The notes: generated from the letters alone by a model not told the origin. Positions 36,664 to 46,166 are shown, counted from the first letter of the stretch. The stretch: 64,000 bases of DNA from Bacillota bacterium (GCA_023390555.1 JAEWCQ010000025.1:1-64000); one strand, 5' to 3'. Numbers and translations are program-made.

Positions 36664-37107
36664 TTATTCCTGTACCTGTATCTCATGGACATTCATGCCA
36701 ACACTGTTACGGTTCTCACGGTACAGCTGCAGCAGTGTTTCCCATAACCTGTGAACCTTCTCTACCAAAACCGCAGACGTATCCAGCGCATACGGCGCCA
36801 GCTCATCCAGACGAAAGACCCGCAGAGCGACCGGCGGAAGAAATACCAGATTTGTAGTACGTGTCTGATTTTCTGTTTTTTCGATATTTTCATAGGTGAT
36901 CATAGAGAATTCATTTCCCCGGAATTCACAGGCATATGCCACATAGCATTCATCCACGGTCCATGTTTTCCCATCCGCTTCAACAACCGGCTTTTCGTCT
37001 TCTTCCTGGTACTCCGAAGTTGCCACCTCCACATGCCATTTTATTTTTCCGTTCACCGTATCTTTTCTCATATCCTCGAGTGCTACGCACAAATTATCTG
37101 CCGTCAT
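36664..37107 (-). CDS. Hypothetical cytosolic protein
   Basis: A 147-residue soluble protein without signal or membrane segment. It looks like a mixed alpha/beta domain ending in a helix (LVEKVHRLWETLLQLYREN) and a short tail. I do not recognise the family. It ends 46 bases before the protease start on the same strand and may be cotranscribed. Codon use and ribosome context (weak GGATCATG) are ordinary. Confidence 0.7.
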   Translation of the reverse strand: MTADNLCVALEDMRKDTVNGKIKWHVEVATSEYQEEDEKPVVEADGKTWTVDECYVAYACEFRGNEFSMITYENIEKTENQTRTTNLVFLPPVALRVFRLDELAPYALDTSAVLVEKVHRLWETLLQLYRENRNSVGMNVHEIQVQE

Positions 37108-37279
37108 GATCCATCCTGCTTTCTTTTTTCAAAATAGTAAACTGCCTTTTTCTTTCTCAATCATACAATATTTTTCAGGATAAGTCACGTTTTTCAGAAT
37201 GTATATTTTTGGTGCATATTTCCTTATGTATTGGAAATACTTAACAATACAGGTATGAAAATGAATGGAGGTATATCTT

Positions 37280-37744
37280 ATGATACTTACACAAAAAGAA
37301 ACTTCTCTTTTGGAGGACATCAAATCACAGGAGCAGCTCTGTGTGGAGAAATATGAGAAATGTGAACGGGAAGCAAAAGATCCGCAGTTAAAATCTCTCT
37401 TTTCCTCTATCTCCGCTACGGAAAGACAGCATCTTGATACAATTAACAAAATTTTGGGCGGCACAGTCCCGGACATGCAGCAGGGCGGCTGTTCTTCCAA
37501 AGAGCCGGATTCGTTTCAGACAACCTATGGTGCCGACAGCAACCAGCAGGATAAAGAGCATGATAAATTCTTATGTTCCGATACGCTTGCTACCGAAAAA
37601 CATGTCTCTTCGGTCTATAATACCAGCGTATTTGAATTCAAGAATGAAGATGTACGCCATGCACTGTACCACATTCAGGGTGAGGAACAGCATCACGGCA
37701 AAATTATTTATGACTATATGAATACCAACGGCATGTATTGCTGA
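37280..37744 (+). CDS. Coat-F-like spore coat/ferritin-like helical protein
   Basis: A 154-residue helical protein resembling the CotF family (PF07875). It has two antiparallel helix pairs; the first has LTQKETSLLEDIKSQEQLC and SISATERQHLDTINKIL, the second has SDTLATEKHVSSVYNTSVFE and LYHIQGEEQHHGKII, with the E..H pattern typical of ferritin-like folds. The ATG at 37280 has GGAGG eight bases upstream. The family is usually made in sporulation; no sporulation promoter is evident. Single gene. Confidence 0.8.
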   Translation: MILTQKETSLLEDIKSQEQLCVEKYEKCEREAKDPQLKSLFSSISATERQHLDTINKILGGTVPDMQQGGCSSKEPDSFQTTYGADSNQQDKEHDKFLCSDTLATEKHVSSVYNTSVFEFKNEDVRHALYHIQGEEQHHGKIIYDYMNTNGMYC

Positions 37745-37774
37745 TCTCTGCCGATAATTCCACTTTTCCATGTT

Positions 37775-37846
37775 AAAAAACAGGAACCCCGCTGCATCCA
37801 CATGCTTTTTATGCATTACATGGATACAACGGGGTTCCCCTTTTTT
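37775..37846. terminator. Bidirectional terminator
   Basis: GGAACCCCG and CGGGGTTCC pair around a long loop. Six T follow on the plus strand and six A precede it, so it ends both the coat-F-like gene and the LiaF-like gene. Confidence 0.85.
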
Positions 37847-38561
37847 ATACGTAGATGATTTCCACACCGCCGAAACTTACGGAACCTGTAATCGTGACTA
37901 CCGGCGTCCCGTTGGACTGCGGATGATTTTTCTCATCAATGCCTCCGAGTGATACACTTGCATGGTTTATCACTTTCCACTCTTTTGGAATATACAGCTC
38001 CACGCCGCAAAAGGATGCCCGGAGATTTATGACGGCGCTCCCGCTCTGAATGACCGCATTGTCAAAGTATACCTTCATTGCGCCAAAGGAGCAGTTGAGA
38101 CTTGCCTGCTTGAAATCATCGGAATTGACATACTTGATACTTGAACCGAATGTCGTTCCGTAATTCACCTGACTGCCATCCTCCACATCTACTGTCTCAC
38201 AATATTCTTCCATGTGATGATGGTGATGATGAAAGTCTCCGTAGAAATGGCGACGTCTGTGGAACAGCATTCCAAGTCCGATGCTTCCAAGCAGTGCCGC
38301 TCCCAGGACCGGCCACGGCGTAATCGCTGTAATACCGAGCTCATCATCAAAAATAATGGCTAAAAATGCCAGTGAAAACAGCATTCCGGTGAACTCCACA
38401 TGGAACAGGCTTTTCAAAAAGCAGGCGACCAGAAATACCGCAAACAGCAGGGTAAAAACATTCACATCCTGCAGGTAACCCAATCTGCCCACCAGAAGAA
38501 ACACCGCACCAAGTATGAAAAATAAGCCCCAGAATACTTTGTCTGATTTTCTTTCCATCAT
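37845..38561 (-). CDS. LiaF-like membrane protein
   Basis: A 238-residue protein with four membrane helices in about residues 8-100, then a run of six His within DFHHHHHHMEE (about 109-119), and a C-terminal beta-helix domain (about 135-238) of the LiaF/YvqF type with repeated short GG and FGG/CGVE turns (SFGAMKVYF, SFCGVELYI, SFGGVEIIY). Members sense or modulate cell-envelope stress. The ATG has AGAGG five bases upstream and lies just after the LytTR stop, so the two are coupled. Confidence 0.82.
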   Translation of the reverse strand: MMERKSDKVFWGLFFILGAVFLLVGRLGYLQDVNVFTLLFAVFLVACFLKSLFHVEFTGMLFSLAFLAIIFDDELGITAITPWPVLGAALLGSIGLGMLFHRRRHFYGDFHHHHHHMEEYCETVDVEDGSQVNYGTTFGSSIKYVNSDDFKQASLNCSFGAMKVYFDNAVIQSGSAVINLRASFCGVELYIPKEWKVINHASVSLGGIDEKNHPQSNGTPVVTITGSVSFGGVEIIYV

Positions 38562-38562
38562 G

Positions 38563-39015
38563 TTAACCTCTTTCCTCTAATCGATCTTTTAATGGTTTAA
38601 AATAACGTCTTGACACATATACCTGTTTGTGTGTGTCCTGAAAAGATACGATACTTGCCGAAGACAGATTTCGGTCAATTGCAAATATCTTTCTGGTGTT
38701 TAAAATTGCCGATTTGGATATCCTTAGAAAATATCCGGGAAGCATTTCTTCCAGTTCATAAAGGCGGTGCCTGATCCGGTAAATATCGCCGATGGTGTGC
38801 GCACTGATTCCATCGTCTTCTGTTTCAAAGAACAGTATCTCTTCCAGCGGAAAATAATATTCCGCTTCGCCCTTGTAAAAAATGATCCTGCTTCGCTCGC
38901 TGATGATCTCGCTGACTGCTTTTTGCACCTGCGTCACCTCGTCATTCAATTTCCGGCACCGGATGATTATCTCATCGGATTCTAATTTTTCATCAATCTC
39001 AATTTTAATCTTCAT
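38563..39015 (-). CDS. LytTR-family DNA-binding regulator
   Basis: A 150-residue transcription factor. Residues 50-148 form a LytTR domain (EILFFETEDDGISAHT, YRIRHRLYELEEMLPGYFLRISKSAILN and VSRRYFKPLKDRLEE). It has no receiver domain; the N-terminal 45 residues look like a helix-strand cap. Such short LytTR proteins are commonly paired with a membrane partner (here the LiaF-like protein), forming a non-phospho-relay sensing unit. GGAGAGG is upstream. Confidence 0.9.
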   Translation of the reverse strand: MKIKIEIDEKLESDEIIIRCRKLNDEVTQVQKAVSEIISERSRIIFYKGEAEYYFPLEEILFFETEDDGISAHTIGDIYRIRHRLYELEEMLPGYFLRISKSAILNTRKIFAIDRNLSSASIVSFQDTHKQVYVSRRYFKPLKDRLEERG

Positions 39016-39130
39016 CTTTCCCTCTCCACAATGCCATTTTAACAGTCTTTCGGATAATGTAAACAGGATTCCGGTAAGCGGTAGGCTTTTGCAGGTAAGC
39101 GGTCACTGTTTCACTTCCAAATGTGGCTCG

Positions 39131-40168
39131 CTAATGGGAATCTTCCGCCTGATCATATAAATAAGCCAGAACCTCGGCCGCACTTTTATCCTCAAAATCG
39201 CCCACATCCGTTAACGTCTGCACATTCCAGCGCATCCGGGAGGATTTGCTCAGATAATCGATCTCCTCCGCACAGTCGGGATACTTTGCGTACCAGTCCG
39301 GTTCGTATTTGCTCATATAGGTTTCCGCCAGCGTAACTGCGATACTTTTGGTGCCGTCGGCAAGGGTTGTCCCGCAGATCCGGACTCCCGGAGGACTCGC
39401 ATGCAGCAGAACCACACTGCCGTCCTCACACATCCCAAGCGAGAGCCAGACATGCCCTTTCATACTCATGATATCGCCCGGCTTCCAATCGGTCACTTCC
39501 TCTGCCGGTGTATAGGTGCCCCACCCATATCCGGCAAACGTTTCAGCCATTTTCGCCGCTTTCATGACATAACCGTCTTTTCCGTCCGTATTCTCAAACA
39601 CGTTGTAAATGACCCATCCAAGATAGCCGGAACAGTCCAGTCCGTTATGTATCTGATATGTCGTTTTTTTCACATCGTATGTGCTATCCTGCAATTCTGC
39701 GAACGTTTCCCAGGTACTGCTTACGCCGATACTGACGGCTTCCACGCCTGCTCCGGTATCCGCTTCATTCCAGCCGCCTCCCCAGACATACATCGTATGT
39801 CCTACCGGCTGTTTTGCCGTCATCAGAAGATTTGCCAATGTACGCCTGCCGGGCTGCGGCAGACTTTCCCCTTCTAAATACTGGTTCTGTCCTCCCGTAT
39901 CCTGCTGCTGTACAGACGCAGCCTCGGAAACTTCCGTCTCGCCTGCTTCCGATTCAGCTGCCTGCGCTTCCTGCAGCTGTGTTTGCGGTACCTCTTTATC
40001 CTGTACCTCCGTATCCTGCGCCTCTGTATCCTGTGCCTCCGTTCCCTGTGCAATCCTGTTCTGACTGCAGCCAACTGTCGGTACGACCGTCACTGCAAGC
40101 AAAAGCAGCAGTAATGCCCTCCTCACTTTCCTGTTCTTTCCTTTTTTTATTTGCCGGTTATCATGCAT
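39131..40168 (-). CDS. NlpC/P60-like cell-wall hydrolase lipoprotein
   Basis: A 345-residue lipoprotein. The signal peptide ends at Cys34 (TVGC), followed by about 70 residues of Glu/Gln/Ala/Asp/Thr repeats (units such as EAQDTEVQD), then a C40 peptidase domain with the catalytic Cys in GLDCSGYLGW and His in KGHVWLSLG. It would cut peptide stems of peptidoglycan outside the cell. The ATG at 40168 has GGGAG eight bases upstream. The linker is low-complexity and may vary in length between strains. Upstream DNA has no visible c-di-AMP riboswitch. Confidence 0.87.
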   Translation of the reverse strand: MHDNRQIKKGKNRKVRRALLLLLLAVTVVPTVGCSQNRIAQGTEAQDTEAQDTEVQDKEVPQTQLQEAQAAESEAGETEVSEAASVQQQDTGGQNQYLEGESLPQPGRRTLANLLMTAKQPVGHTMYVWGGGWNEADTGAGVEAVSIGVSSTWETFAELQDSTYDVKKTTYQIHNGLDCSGYLGWVIYNVFENTDGKDGYVMKAAKMAETFAGYGWGTYTPAEEVTDWKPGDIMSMKGHVWLSLGMCEDGSVVLLHASPPGVRICGTTLADGTKSIAVTLAETYMSKYEPDWYAKYPDCAEEIDYLSKSSRMRWNVQTLTDVGDFEDKSAAEVLAYLYDQAEDSH

Positions 40169-40300
40169 TCTGAGTTCTCCCAAAAAGTTTATAGAATTTT
40201 CACTTATTGTTTACGTGTTTTTCACCTTTATCTGCTATACTTTAAAATGTCGTGGCAAATGGGGCCACTTCTATTTTAACTATCTGGGGGTTACTTGTAA

Positions 40301-41050
40301 ATGAGAAGAAACAGAAGAGAGAAGATTAACATACAGAAGGAACTTGAGGAAGTCGTTGTTGAGGAGGATACCATTATCATTACCGAATTGATGCCGCTCA
40401 GCAGTCCCGCCAGTGATAATATGCGGACCATTGCAGACATGACGGAACAATTCACCTATACGATCGATCCGATTCTTCGTATGTATAACGCCGCCATGAG
40501 TGCGGCAACTGCAAGGCTTGAGATTATCAAAGACGAATTTCATTACCGGAATCTGCGCTGTCCGATCCACCATATTGACACACGTCTCAAATCGGCTGGC
40601 AGTATTTTGGAAAAACTCGAAAAGAAGCATCTGGATCTGACATTATCGGCAGCCTGCAACAATATTTACGATATTGCGGGAGTGCGTATCGTCTGCCCTT
40701 ATATCAAAGACGTCTATCTGATCCGTGACCGCATTCTTGCACAGGACGATATTCACATTCTGGATGTCAAAGACTATATTACCGATCCCAAAGAGAACGG
40801 CTACCGAAGCTTACATATCATTATCCGGATCCCGGTTTATTTCATGAACAAAAAACAGTTTGTTCCGGTGGAGCTTCAGCTGCGTACACTTGCGATGGAT
40901 CTTTGGGCAAGTCTTGAGCACGACATCAATTATAAATCCATCAACAAAGATCTCGACATTAACTTTGCCAGAGAACTGTTTGAATGCAGCGAGCTGATTT
41001 ATCAGGCAGAAGAGAAAATGGAAGCTATGAATGACGCGCTGGAATCCTGA
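40301..41050 (+). CDS. Small alarmone synthetase (RelQ/YjbM type)
   Basis: A 249-residue (p)ppGpp synthetase. The RelA/SpoT fold has CPIHHIDTRLKSAGSILEKL (substrate lid), IYDIAGVRIVCPY, NGYRSLHIII and VPVELQLRTLAMDLWASLEHDI, the last with the ExQxR magnesium motif. No hydrolase domain is present. It acts in the cytosol in stress, moving pyrophosphate from ATP to GDP/GTP. The N-terminal 35 residues are an acidic extension. GGGGG is about nine bases upstream. Confidence 0.93.
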   Translation: MRRNRREKINIQKELEEVVVEEDTIIITELMPLSSPASDNMRTIADMTEQFTYTIDPILRMYNAAMSAATARLEIIKDEFHYRNLRCPIHHIDTRLKSAGSILEKLEKKHLDLTLSAACNNIYDIAGVRIVCPYIKDVYLIRDRILAQDDIHILDVKDYITDPKENGYRSLHIIIRIPVYFMNKKQFVPVELQLRTLAMDLWASLEHDINYKSINKDLDINFARELFECSELIYQAEEKMEAMNDALES

Positions 41051-41091
41051 TCCGCCCTGTCTGATTCCTTTCCAACGGAGGATGTCGATAC

Positions 41092-42009
41092 ATGAATACA
41101 GAGACTTTGAGAACCTTTTTAAAGCTTACGGAAGTCCGGAACTATACGCAGACTGCCAGTCAGCTTTTCGTGGCACAATCCACGGTGACGAACCGTATAT
41201 TTGAATTGGAAAACGAACTTGGTTTTTCTCTTTTTGTACGTGAACGCAAAAATTTGAAACTGACGGCCGCAGGGGAACATTTTTTAGACTATGCCAGAAG
41301 AATCGTGGAACTTGAACAGTCTGCGGTATCGGAACTTTCGAACCTGAACCATTATGTAGAATCCCTGCGCATCGGCTCGACCAATACCATCTATGACTGT
41401 CATCTGGTGCAGCCGGTCCTGCTCTATCAGAAGAAGCATCCGGACATCAGCCTGAGCATCAGCATCAATCACTCGCTCCCTCTGATCCAGATGCTTCAGG
41501 ACCATACACTGGACATGGTCTTCACTTATGTGCCGCATAAACGCAATCCGATCCACTCCACGGTCTTCGCAACCGATCCGCTCGTCCTTGTTACCTGCGC
41601 ATCGAATACTGCATACAGAGCGGGCATTCACCAGGCCAAGCTGCTGGAAATCCCTTACTACTATTGCGATTTTCCGTTTCAGGAGCTTGGCGGCTATATC
41701 AAAAACCTATTTCCCAAAAATCATCCGTTTCCTCTGACGATGGACCGCAGCGCAAACCTGCTCCCATTTCTGACAAACGGAAATGGCTACAGCTTTCTAC
41801 CACGAAGCCTGATTGCGCCGCTGCTTGCCGACGGACAGCTGATTGAAATTGCCACACTGGATTTTGATGTTCCACCGGTCAACTGTTATGTAGAATACTG
41901 CGAAGACACACCGGTGCTTGCAAGAATCCGGGAATTTACAGAACTTCTGGATACGAATCGTCACCCGTCAACAGCCGAAACAGGAGGGACGCTGCCGCCA
42001 TGTCCGTAA
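41092..42009 (+). CDS. LysR-family transcription regulator
   Basis: A 305-residue regulator. The N-terminal winged helix has TLRTFLKLTEVRNYTQTASQL and AQSTVTNRIFELENELGF; a two-lobe ligand domain follows (about 90-290). The C-terminal end (HPSTAETGGTLPPCP) is atypical and its coding end overlaps the next gene by ten bases. GGAGG is ten bases upstream. It may respond to a small acid, but the target is unknown; the most likely target is its own overlapping partner. Confidence 0.9.
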   Translation: MNTETLRTFLKLTEVRNYTQTASQLFVAQSTVTNRIFELENELGFSLFVRERKNLKLTAAGEHFLDYARRIVELEQSAVSELSNLNHYVESLRIGSTNTIYDCHLVQPVLLYQKKHPDISLSISINHSLPLIQMLQDHTLDMVFTYVPHKRNPIHSTVFATDPLVLVTCASNTAYRAGIHQAKLLEIPYYYCDFPFQELGGYIKNLFPKNHPFPLTMDRSANLLPFLTNGNGYSFLPRSLIAPLLADGQLIEIATLDFDVPPVNCYVEYCEDTPVLARIREFTELLDTNRHPSTAETGGTLPPCP

Positions 42010-43100
42010 AAATTTTTACCATTACCCACAAACATTTCACACCCCCACCGGATCCCATGTACATCCCGCTGCATGTCGGCCATGCCCGTGCTTTGGATCT
42101 TGGATATCCTGGTGATGACAGCGGCGATCACATCTCGTTGAAAAACCCGTATTTCTGCGAGCTGACCGGCATGTACTGGTTATGGAAGAACAGAATAGAT
42201 GCGGATTACATCGGAATCTGCCATTACCGGCGCTATCTGATCAACGATGCGGGGCTGCTGTTTACCGAGCCGGAACTGGAGCACCTGTTTGAAGACTATG
42301 ATATCATAACAACAAAGATGCTGACCCTGACCTGTACGTATTACGAGGGTTTCGGTGAAAACCATTACCTAAAGGATCTCATTCTCACCGGCGAAGTACT
42401 GAAGGAAAAATATCCCGCATACTACGGTACCTATGTCCGCATGGTGCATAATACCCATACCTATTTCGGCAACATCTTCATCACCACCAGAGCAGACTAT
42501 GACCGCTATTGCTCCTGGCTGTTTGATATTTTGTTCGAACTGGAAAAACGCGTGGATATCAGCCGGTATGACGACTACAACAAACGTCTTTTCGGATTTG
42601 TCTCCGAGTTTCTGCAAACCGTATGGATTGAGGTCAATCAGCTGAAAGTCTTTGAATGCATGGTCGGAATGACCGGAGAGAAATTTGAAACGAGACAGCT
42701 CCGCAGAGAACTGGCAGAATTTTTCGCCCGCGGAGATTTTACCGGAGCACAGAAATGTTTTTTACAGTGTTATGAAAAACGGCCGGATATCCTGATGGAA
42801 GCTTCCGATGTAACCGGTGAGCTCCGTCTGTGTATGCAGATCATTTCGACCTGCAGTTACGAATACAGCGAAACCGGTCACTGCATCCTGGAAAAAATGA
42901 AGGATTACGACGCGCTGATTCGTCATTTTCACAGAGTGAATCATCTGATCAAGCGCGTTACAGACGGTACGGCAGACGAGGCCGACAAAACTGCGCTCAC
43001 CTGTACCGATCTCTCATCTGCCTCCATCCGTGTCGCACTGAAACTGTTTTGTGACAATGAATCTCAGGCAGAATCCCTTTATTCCGCTCTCCGGAAATAA
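42000..43100 (+). CDS. DUF4422 glycosyltransferase-like protein
   Basis: A 366-residue protein. Residues 1-230 match DUF4422, a GT-A-like domain, with GKN-type features: NPYFCELTGMYWLWKN, IGICHYRRYL and NTHTYFGNIFI. Such proteins sit in capsule and exopolysaccharide clusters. The C-terminal 130 residues are helical and not part of DUF4422. It overlaps the LysR gene by ten bases, so translation is coupled. No other polysaccharide genes lie next to it, which makes the pairing odd. Confidence 0.83.
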   Translation: MSVKIFTITHKHFTPPPDPMYIPLHVGHARALDLGYPGDDSGDHISLKNPYFCELTGMYWLWKNRIDADYIGICHYRRYLINDAGLLFTEPELEHLFEDYDIITTKMLTLTCTYYEGFGENHYLKDLILTGEVLKEKYPAYYGTYVRMVHNTHTYFGNIFITTRADYDRYCSWLFDILFELEKRVDISRYDDYNKRLFGFVSEFLQTVWIEVNQLKVFECMVGMTGEKFETRQLRRELAEFFARGDFTGAQKCFLQCYEKRPDILMEASDVTGELRLCMQIISTCSYEYSETGHCILEKMKDYDALIRHFHRVNHLIKRVTDGTADEADKTALTCTDLSSASIRVALKLFCDNESQAESLYSALRK

Positions 43101-43137
43101 TAACTTCACGTTCGGATTCACCGGAAGTGTTATTTTT
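43099..43137 (+). terminator. Probable terminator of lysR-DUF4422
   Basis: AATAACTTC pairs with GAAGTGTTATT (two-base bulge) around a 16-base loop and is followed by TTTTT. Confidence 0.4.
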
Positions 43138-43160
43138 AGGAGGCGGCTATTTCCCTGCGC

Positions 43161-43766
43161 TTATTCCGCGCCCTCTCCCATTGTCTCTTCTAAAATCTGT
43201 GTGATTTCCTGCATCGACTGTTCAAACTCCGTCTCATTATTATTATGAAAGACCAGCAGATCGTCCTTGACCTTTGGATTGTCGAGATTATCCGGAATCT
43301 GAAAGTTACAGCCTGCGATGTATTCCTCCCAATGCTCGAGTTTCCAGGTATCGCGGTCCGAATTTCTCTGTATCATCCGTTTGTGAACGATTTCCGGAGA
43401 TGTTTCCACCCAGACAATTACCAGTGTTGCCTTTTTTTCCGCCAGCTTTTTCTTCAGAGCTCCAATATAGTCCATATCCCGGATTTCACGGGTAAAAGGT
43501 GCATTGATCAACACAATATCGGCGTATTCCAGCGCTTCCAGTGCAAGTTCCACCACACAGTCATATTCATAATCTCTGATATTTTCTTCAAAAAAATCAC
43601 TGCTGCGGTTGTATGGCTCTCCCGCCACCGCAAAAATCTGCTTTGACAATGTAATCAGGGTATCTTTATCCAGATAAACCACATGCTTCAAATGTTTTGC
43701 CAGTGCCTTTGAAATATAAGTTTTGCCGCATGCAGGCGGTGAAGTCACCAAAATCATTTTTTTCAC
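43161..43766 (-). CDS. P-loop kinase-like NTPase
   Basis: A 201-residue AAA_33-type protein with Walker A SPPACGKTYIS near residue 9, LID-like basic residues (RMIQRNSDRDTWK) near 135-147 and a catalytic Asp in VYLDKDTL. It resembles small-molecule or nucleoside kinases, but the substrate is unknown. The start is the GTG at 43766, nine bases after GGAGG; the ATG nine bases later would be too far. Single gene, convergent with DUF4422. Confidence 0.8.
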   Translation of the reverse strand: MKKMILVTSPPACGKTYISKALAKHLKHVVYLDKDTLITLSKQIFAVAGEPYNRSSDFFEENIRDYEYDCVVELALEALEYADIVLINAPFTREIRDMDYIGALKKKLAEKKATLVIVWVETSPEIVHKRMIQRNSDRDTWKLEHWEEYIAGCNFQIPDNLDNPKVKDDLLVFHNNNETEFEQSMQEITQILEETMGEGAE

Positions 43767-43935
43767 TCTATTTTTCCTCCGTCTATGTTATTCGTAATGA
43801 ATCCAGCATTTTTTCTTTTTCCCGTAAAGAACATCCCGAAAAATATTTCCCTCTGGAATTCATACTGAAAATCATACTACATTCCGCTATGAAAATGCAA
43901 TCCCATTCTCTTCCAAAACGGTCGACGGCTCTCCT

Positions 43936-44475
43936 TCACATCATCTTCAGCTGTTTTACAATCTTTTGTACTGTTGCAATATTTCTGGAAGTTAATTTAT
44001 CTTTATATTTTTGCTTTCCCAGTACCTTTCCACCAAAACCATCCAGCGTACTCCCTTTTTTCACAATCCAGAGAATGTCATTTGATGAAGTTCTTACCAG
44101 GCGTTCCGGATCGTTATGCGCAAAACCGGCATACAGCTCTTCCAGCTCATCAAACAACGGGTAATTCGTGAACAGTATCATATAATTATAATCTTTGAGC
44201 GGCTCCTCCTTGATTTCCTGAAGCAGCGTTTCCAGTTCCGACTCCGTTCGAGCCAGACAATGTATTTTTGCACCTACAAGGGAACTCAGCTTTTGTGAAA
44301 TTATCTCAGCAAGCTTGTCCGGGGCTTCCTCCGACTGCAACAATAAATTTCCGGTTGCCAGAACTGCTTTTACCGGACCGTATCCCAACAACTCTATCTC
44401 ACGGCACAGATCTTCCATTTTCCATTTCAATCCGCCCGTATTCCATCCCCGTAGTAAAATCACATTTTTTCCCAT
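43936..44475 (-). CDS. DUF1697 family protein
   Basis: A 179-residue DUF1697 protein with the conserved start VILLRGWNTGGLKWKMEDL, the VLATGNLLLQS block and the C-terminal signature GKQKYKDKLTSRNIATVQKI that contains a basic loop. The function is unknown; it is common in Firmicutes as a single gene. The ATG at 44475 has AGAAGG six bases upstream. A hairpin repeat lies 24 bases before it. Confidence 0.85.
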   Translation of the reverse strand: MGKNVILLRGWNTGGLKWKMEDLCREIELLGYGPVKAVLATGNLLLQSEEAPDKLAEIISQKLSSLVGAKIHCLARTESELETLLQEIKEEPLKDYNYMILFTNYPLFDELEELYAGFAHNDPERLVRTSSNDILWIVKKGSTLDGFGGKVLGKQKYKDKLTSRNIATVQKIVKQLKMM

Positions 44476-44498
44476 CTCACGCCTTCTTTCCACAAAAG

Positions 44499-44543
44499 AA
44501 CCAAAGTGTACTTCGTACACTCCCACATTCTACTACTTCAGAT
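44499..44543 (-). repeat. Dispersed hairpin repeat, copy 2
   Basis: AGTGTAC-TTC-GTACACT is the same 7-3-7 inverted repeat as at 29717-29733, embedded in a 45-base block with a shared flank (CTCCC, TTCTA, ACTT, AGAT). It is in the leader or promoter of the DUF1697 gene. Confidence 0.6.
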
Positions 44544-44645
44544 GTACAGCTTTTGTTCCGCGCGTGAAGCTGCGCATCTAAATTTTATTCTATCAAAAAA
44601 TAGGAGCTTTCACACGTTAATATAACAAGGTCTTTCCTATAGAAC

Positions 44646-44690
44646 AAAAAAGGCAGGAGCAGATATGCTTCCCTCTGTCTCCTGCCTGAT
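44646..44690 (-). terminator. Terminator of the dehydrogenase gene
   Basis: On the minus strand GGCAGGAGACAG and CTGCTCCTGCC pair around a short loop and are followed by TTTTTTG. Confidence 0.85.
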
Positions 44691-44707
44691 GACTGCTCCT
44701 CAGATCT

Positions 44708-45802
44708 TTATTTAAAATATTCCTGACCAAGCAGATCCACTGCCAGCAATGCATCATATAATTGATCCGGTGTTACATCTCCTGCGAGATTATGGATCGT
44801 TTCACCTGGTATACAGGCTTTTTCCGCAGCAATATGAACCCGCTCTGTGTCACTCACGCCCACTTCTTTCAAAGTGATCGGAAGACCGACACTGTAACAG
44901 AAATCCATGACTTCCTTTATCTCTTCCTTCGGTGCATTCTCCAGAAGCAGCTGTGCCAAGGTACCGTATGCCACTAAGGAACCGTGCATGGTCGCTTCAC
45001 ATTCCTCGAGTGCGGTAAATCCATTGTATACCGAGTGAGCAACAGCCAGTCCACCATTGTCTGCTCCCACACCGCTCAGATATGTGTTGGTCTCTATGAT
45101 CGTCTCCAGTGCTGGTGTCACCAGATGCTTTTCACAAGCTAATTTTGCCTGATATCCGCATTTTAACAAGTTCTTATAGCATAATTCGCAGAGCGCCATT
45201 GCCGATAACATAATTCCGCCATTTTCCAGACTCTTCGAATCTGTTCTGACACAGGCTCTTGCTTCAAAATAGGTACCCAGCGCATCACCCATACCTGCGA
45301 CGAGGAACTTCACCGGTGCATTTGCAATGACCTCACTGTCCACAATCACGGCTTCCGGATTTCTCGGGTAAAATATATAGTTACAGAATGTACCATCATC
45401 ATTGTAGATAACCGAAAGACCGGTACACGGTGCATCTGTTGCACATACGGTAGGAATGATCACGACCGGAAGCTTTTCATAGTGAGCCGTCGCCTTTGCT
45501 GTATCAATCGCAGATCCGCCGCCGATTGCTACTACGACCTGGATTTTCTCCTCCTGAACGATTTTCCGCATCTTCTCAATTTCGCCGTTGGAACTGATTC
45601 CGCCAAAAACTTCAAAATGAAGTGTGCAGTCCGTGTTCTCAAAACTTTTTTCTACCTTGCTCTTGCATGTTTTGTAACCACTGTTGCTGCATACAAACAA
45701 ATAGGAGTTACCCAACTCTTTTGTTTCCTCATAAAAGTTCAATAATGCGCCTTTGCCCTGTACATATTTGAGAGGAGCTCTGAATAATTTCATGACTGAC
45801 AT
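44708..45802 (-). CDS. Iron-containing alcohol dehydrogenase, glycerol-dehydrogenase type
   Basis: A 364-residue NAD-dependent dehydrogenase of the GldA branch. The NAD site is AIGGGSAIDTAKA near residue 92, and metal ligands fall in ARAC-D/VAHSVYNGFT (near 250) and MHGSLVAYG. It could oxidise glycerol or reduce a small carbonyl; the substrate is not certain. The ATG at 45802 has AGAAGG seven bases upstream; earlier in-frame ATGs up to 45910 have none. Single gene with its own terminator. Confidence 0.88.
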   Translation of the reverse strand: MSVMKLFRAPLKYVQGKGALLNFYEETKELGNSYLFVCSNSGYKTCKSKVEKSFENTDCTLHFEVFGGISSNGEIEKMRKIVQEEKIQVVVAIGGGSAIDTAKATAHYEKLPVVIIPTVCATDAPCTGLSVIYNDDGTFCNYIFYPRNPEAVIVDSEVIANAPVKFLVAGMGDALGTYFEARACVRTDSKSLENGGIMLSAMALCELCYKNLLKCGYQAKLACEKHLVTPALETIIETNTYLSGVGADNGGLAVAHSVYNGFTALEECEATMHGSLVAYGTLAQLLLENAPKEEIKEVMDFCYSVGLPITLKEVGVSDTERVHIAAEKACIPGETIHNLAGDVTPDQLYDALLAVDLLGQEYFK

Positions 45803-46166
45803 AAAACAACCTTCTTTCCACATTTGAATAAATAATTTACTGTACTCCAACACTTTGATGATAGCAATATAGTGACGCTTAGTCAATAAATAAAATACTG
45901 GAATACCCATGAACTTTGATCAGATGTACAAGTCCTTGACGGCAATTCCCTTCAAGAAGTATCACTGTTATATCGAGATGGAACCATGTTCGGAATAAAA
46001 GCCGTTTATGCCCGATTCCTTTCAAATCCAGACACCTGGCATTGAATCATGTCGCATTTTTACTAGATGATATGGAAGAAACTGATAAAATAATCATATG
46101 AGAATCATAGAAAGAAGTTTATTTCTTATGCCGAGGCAAAAACAAAGAAAAAAGGAGAATAAAGAT
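45803..46166. other. Intergenic stretch with possible gene remnant
   Basis: No solid gene is seen. The plus strand has a 29-codon frame (45909-45998, MNFDQMYKSLTAIPF start) and, further on, short open pieces in other frames, which could be a decayed gene. The end carries the leader of the VOC gene. Confidence 0.35.

Noticed and set aside
40169..40300. c-di-AMP (ydaO-type) riboswitch before the NlpC/P60 gene
   Set aside because: The leader is too short and lacks the conserved structure.
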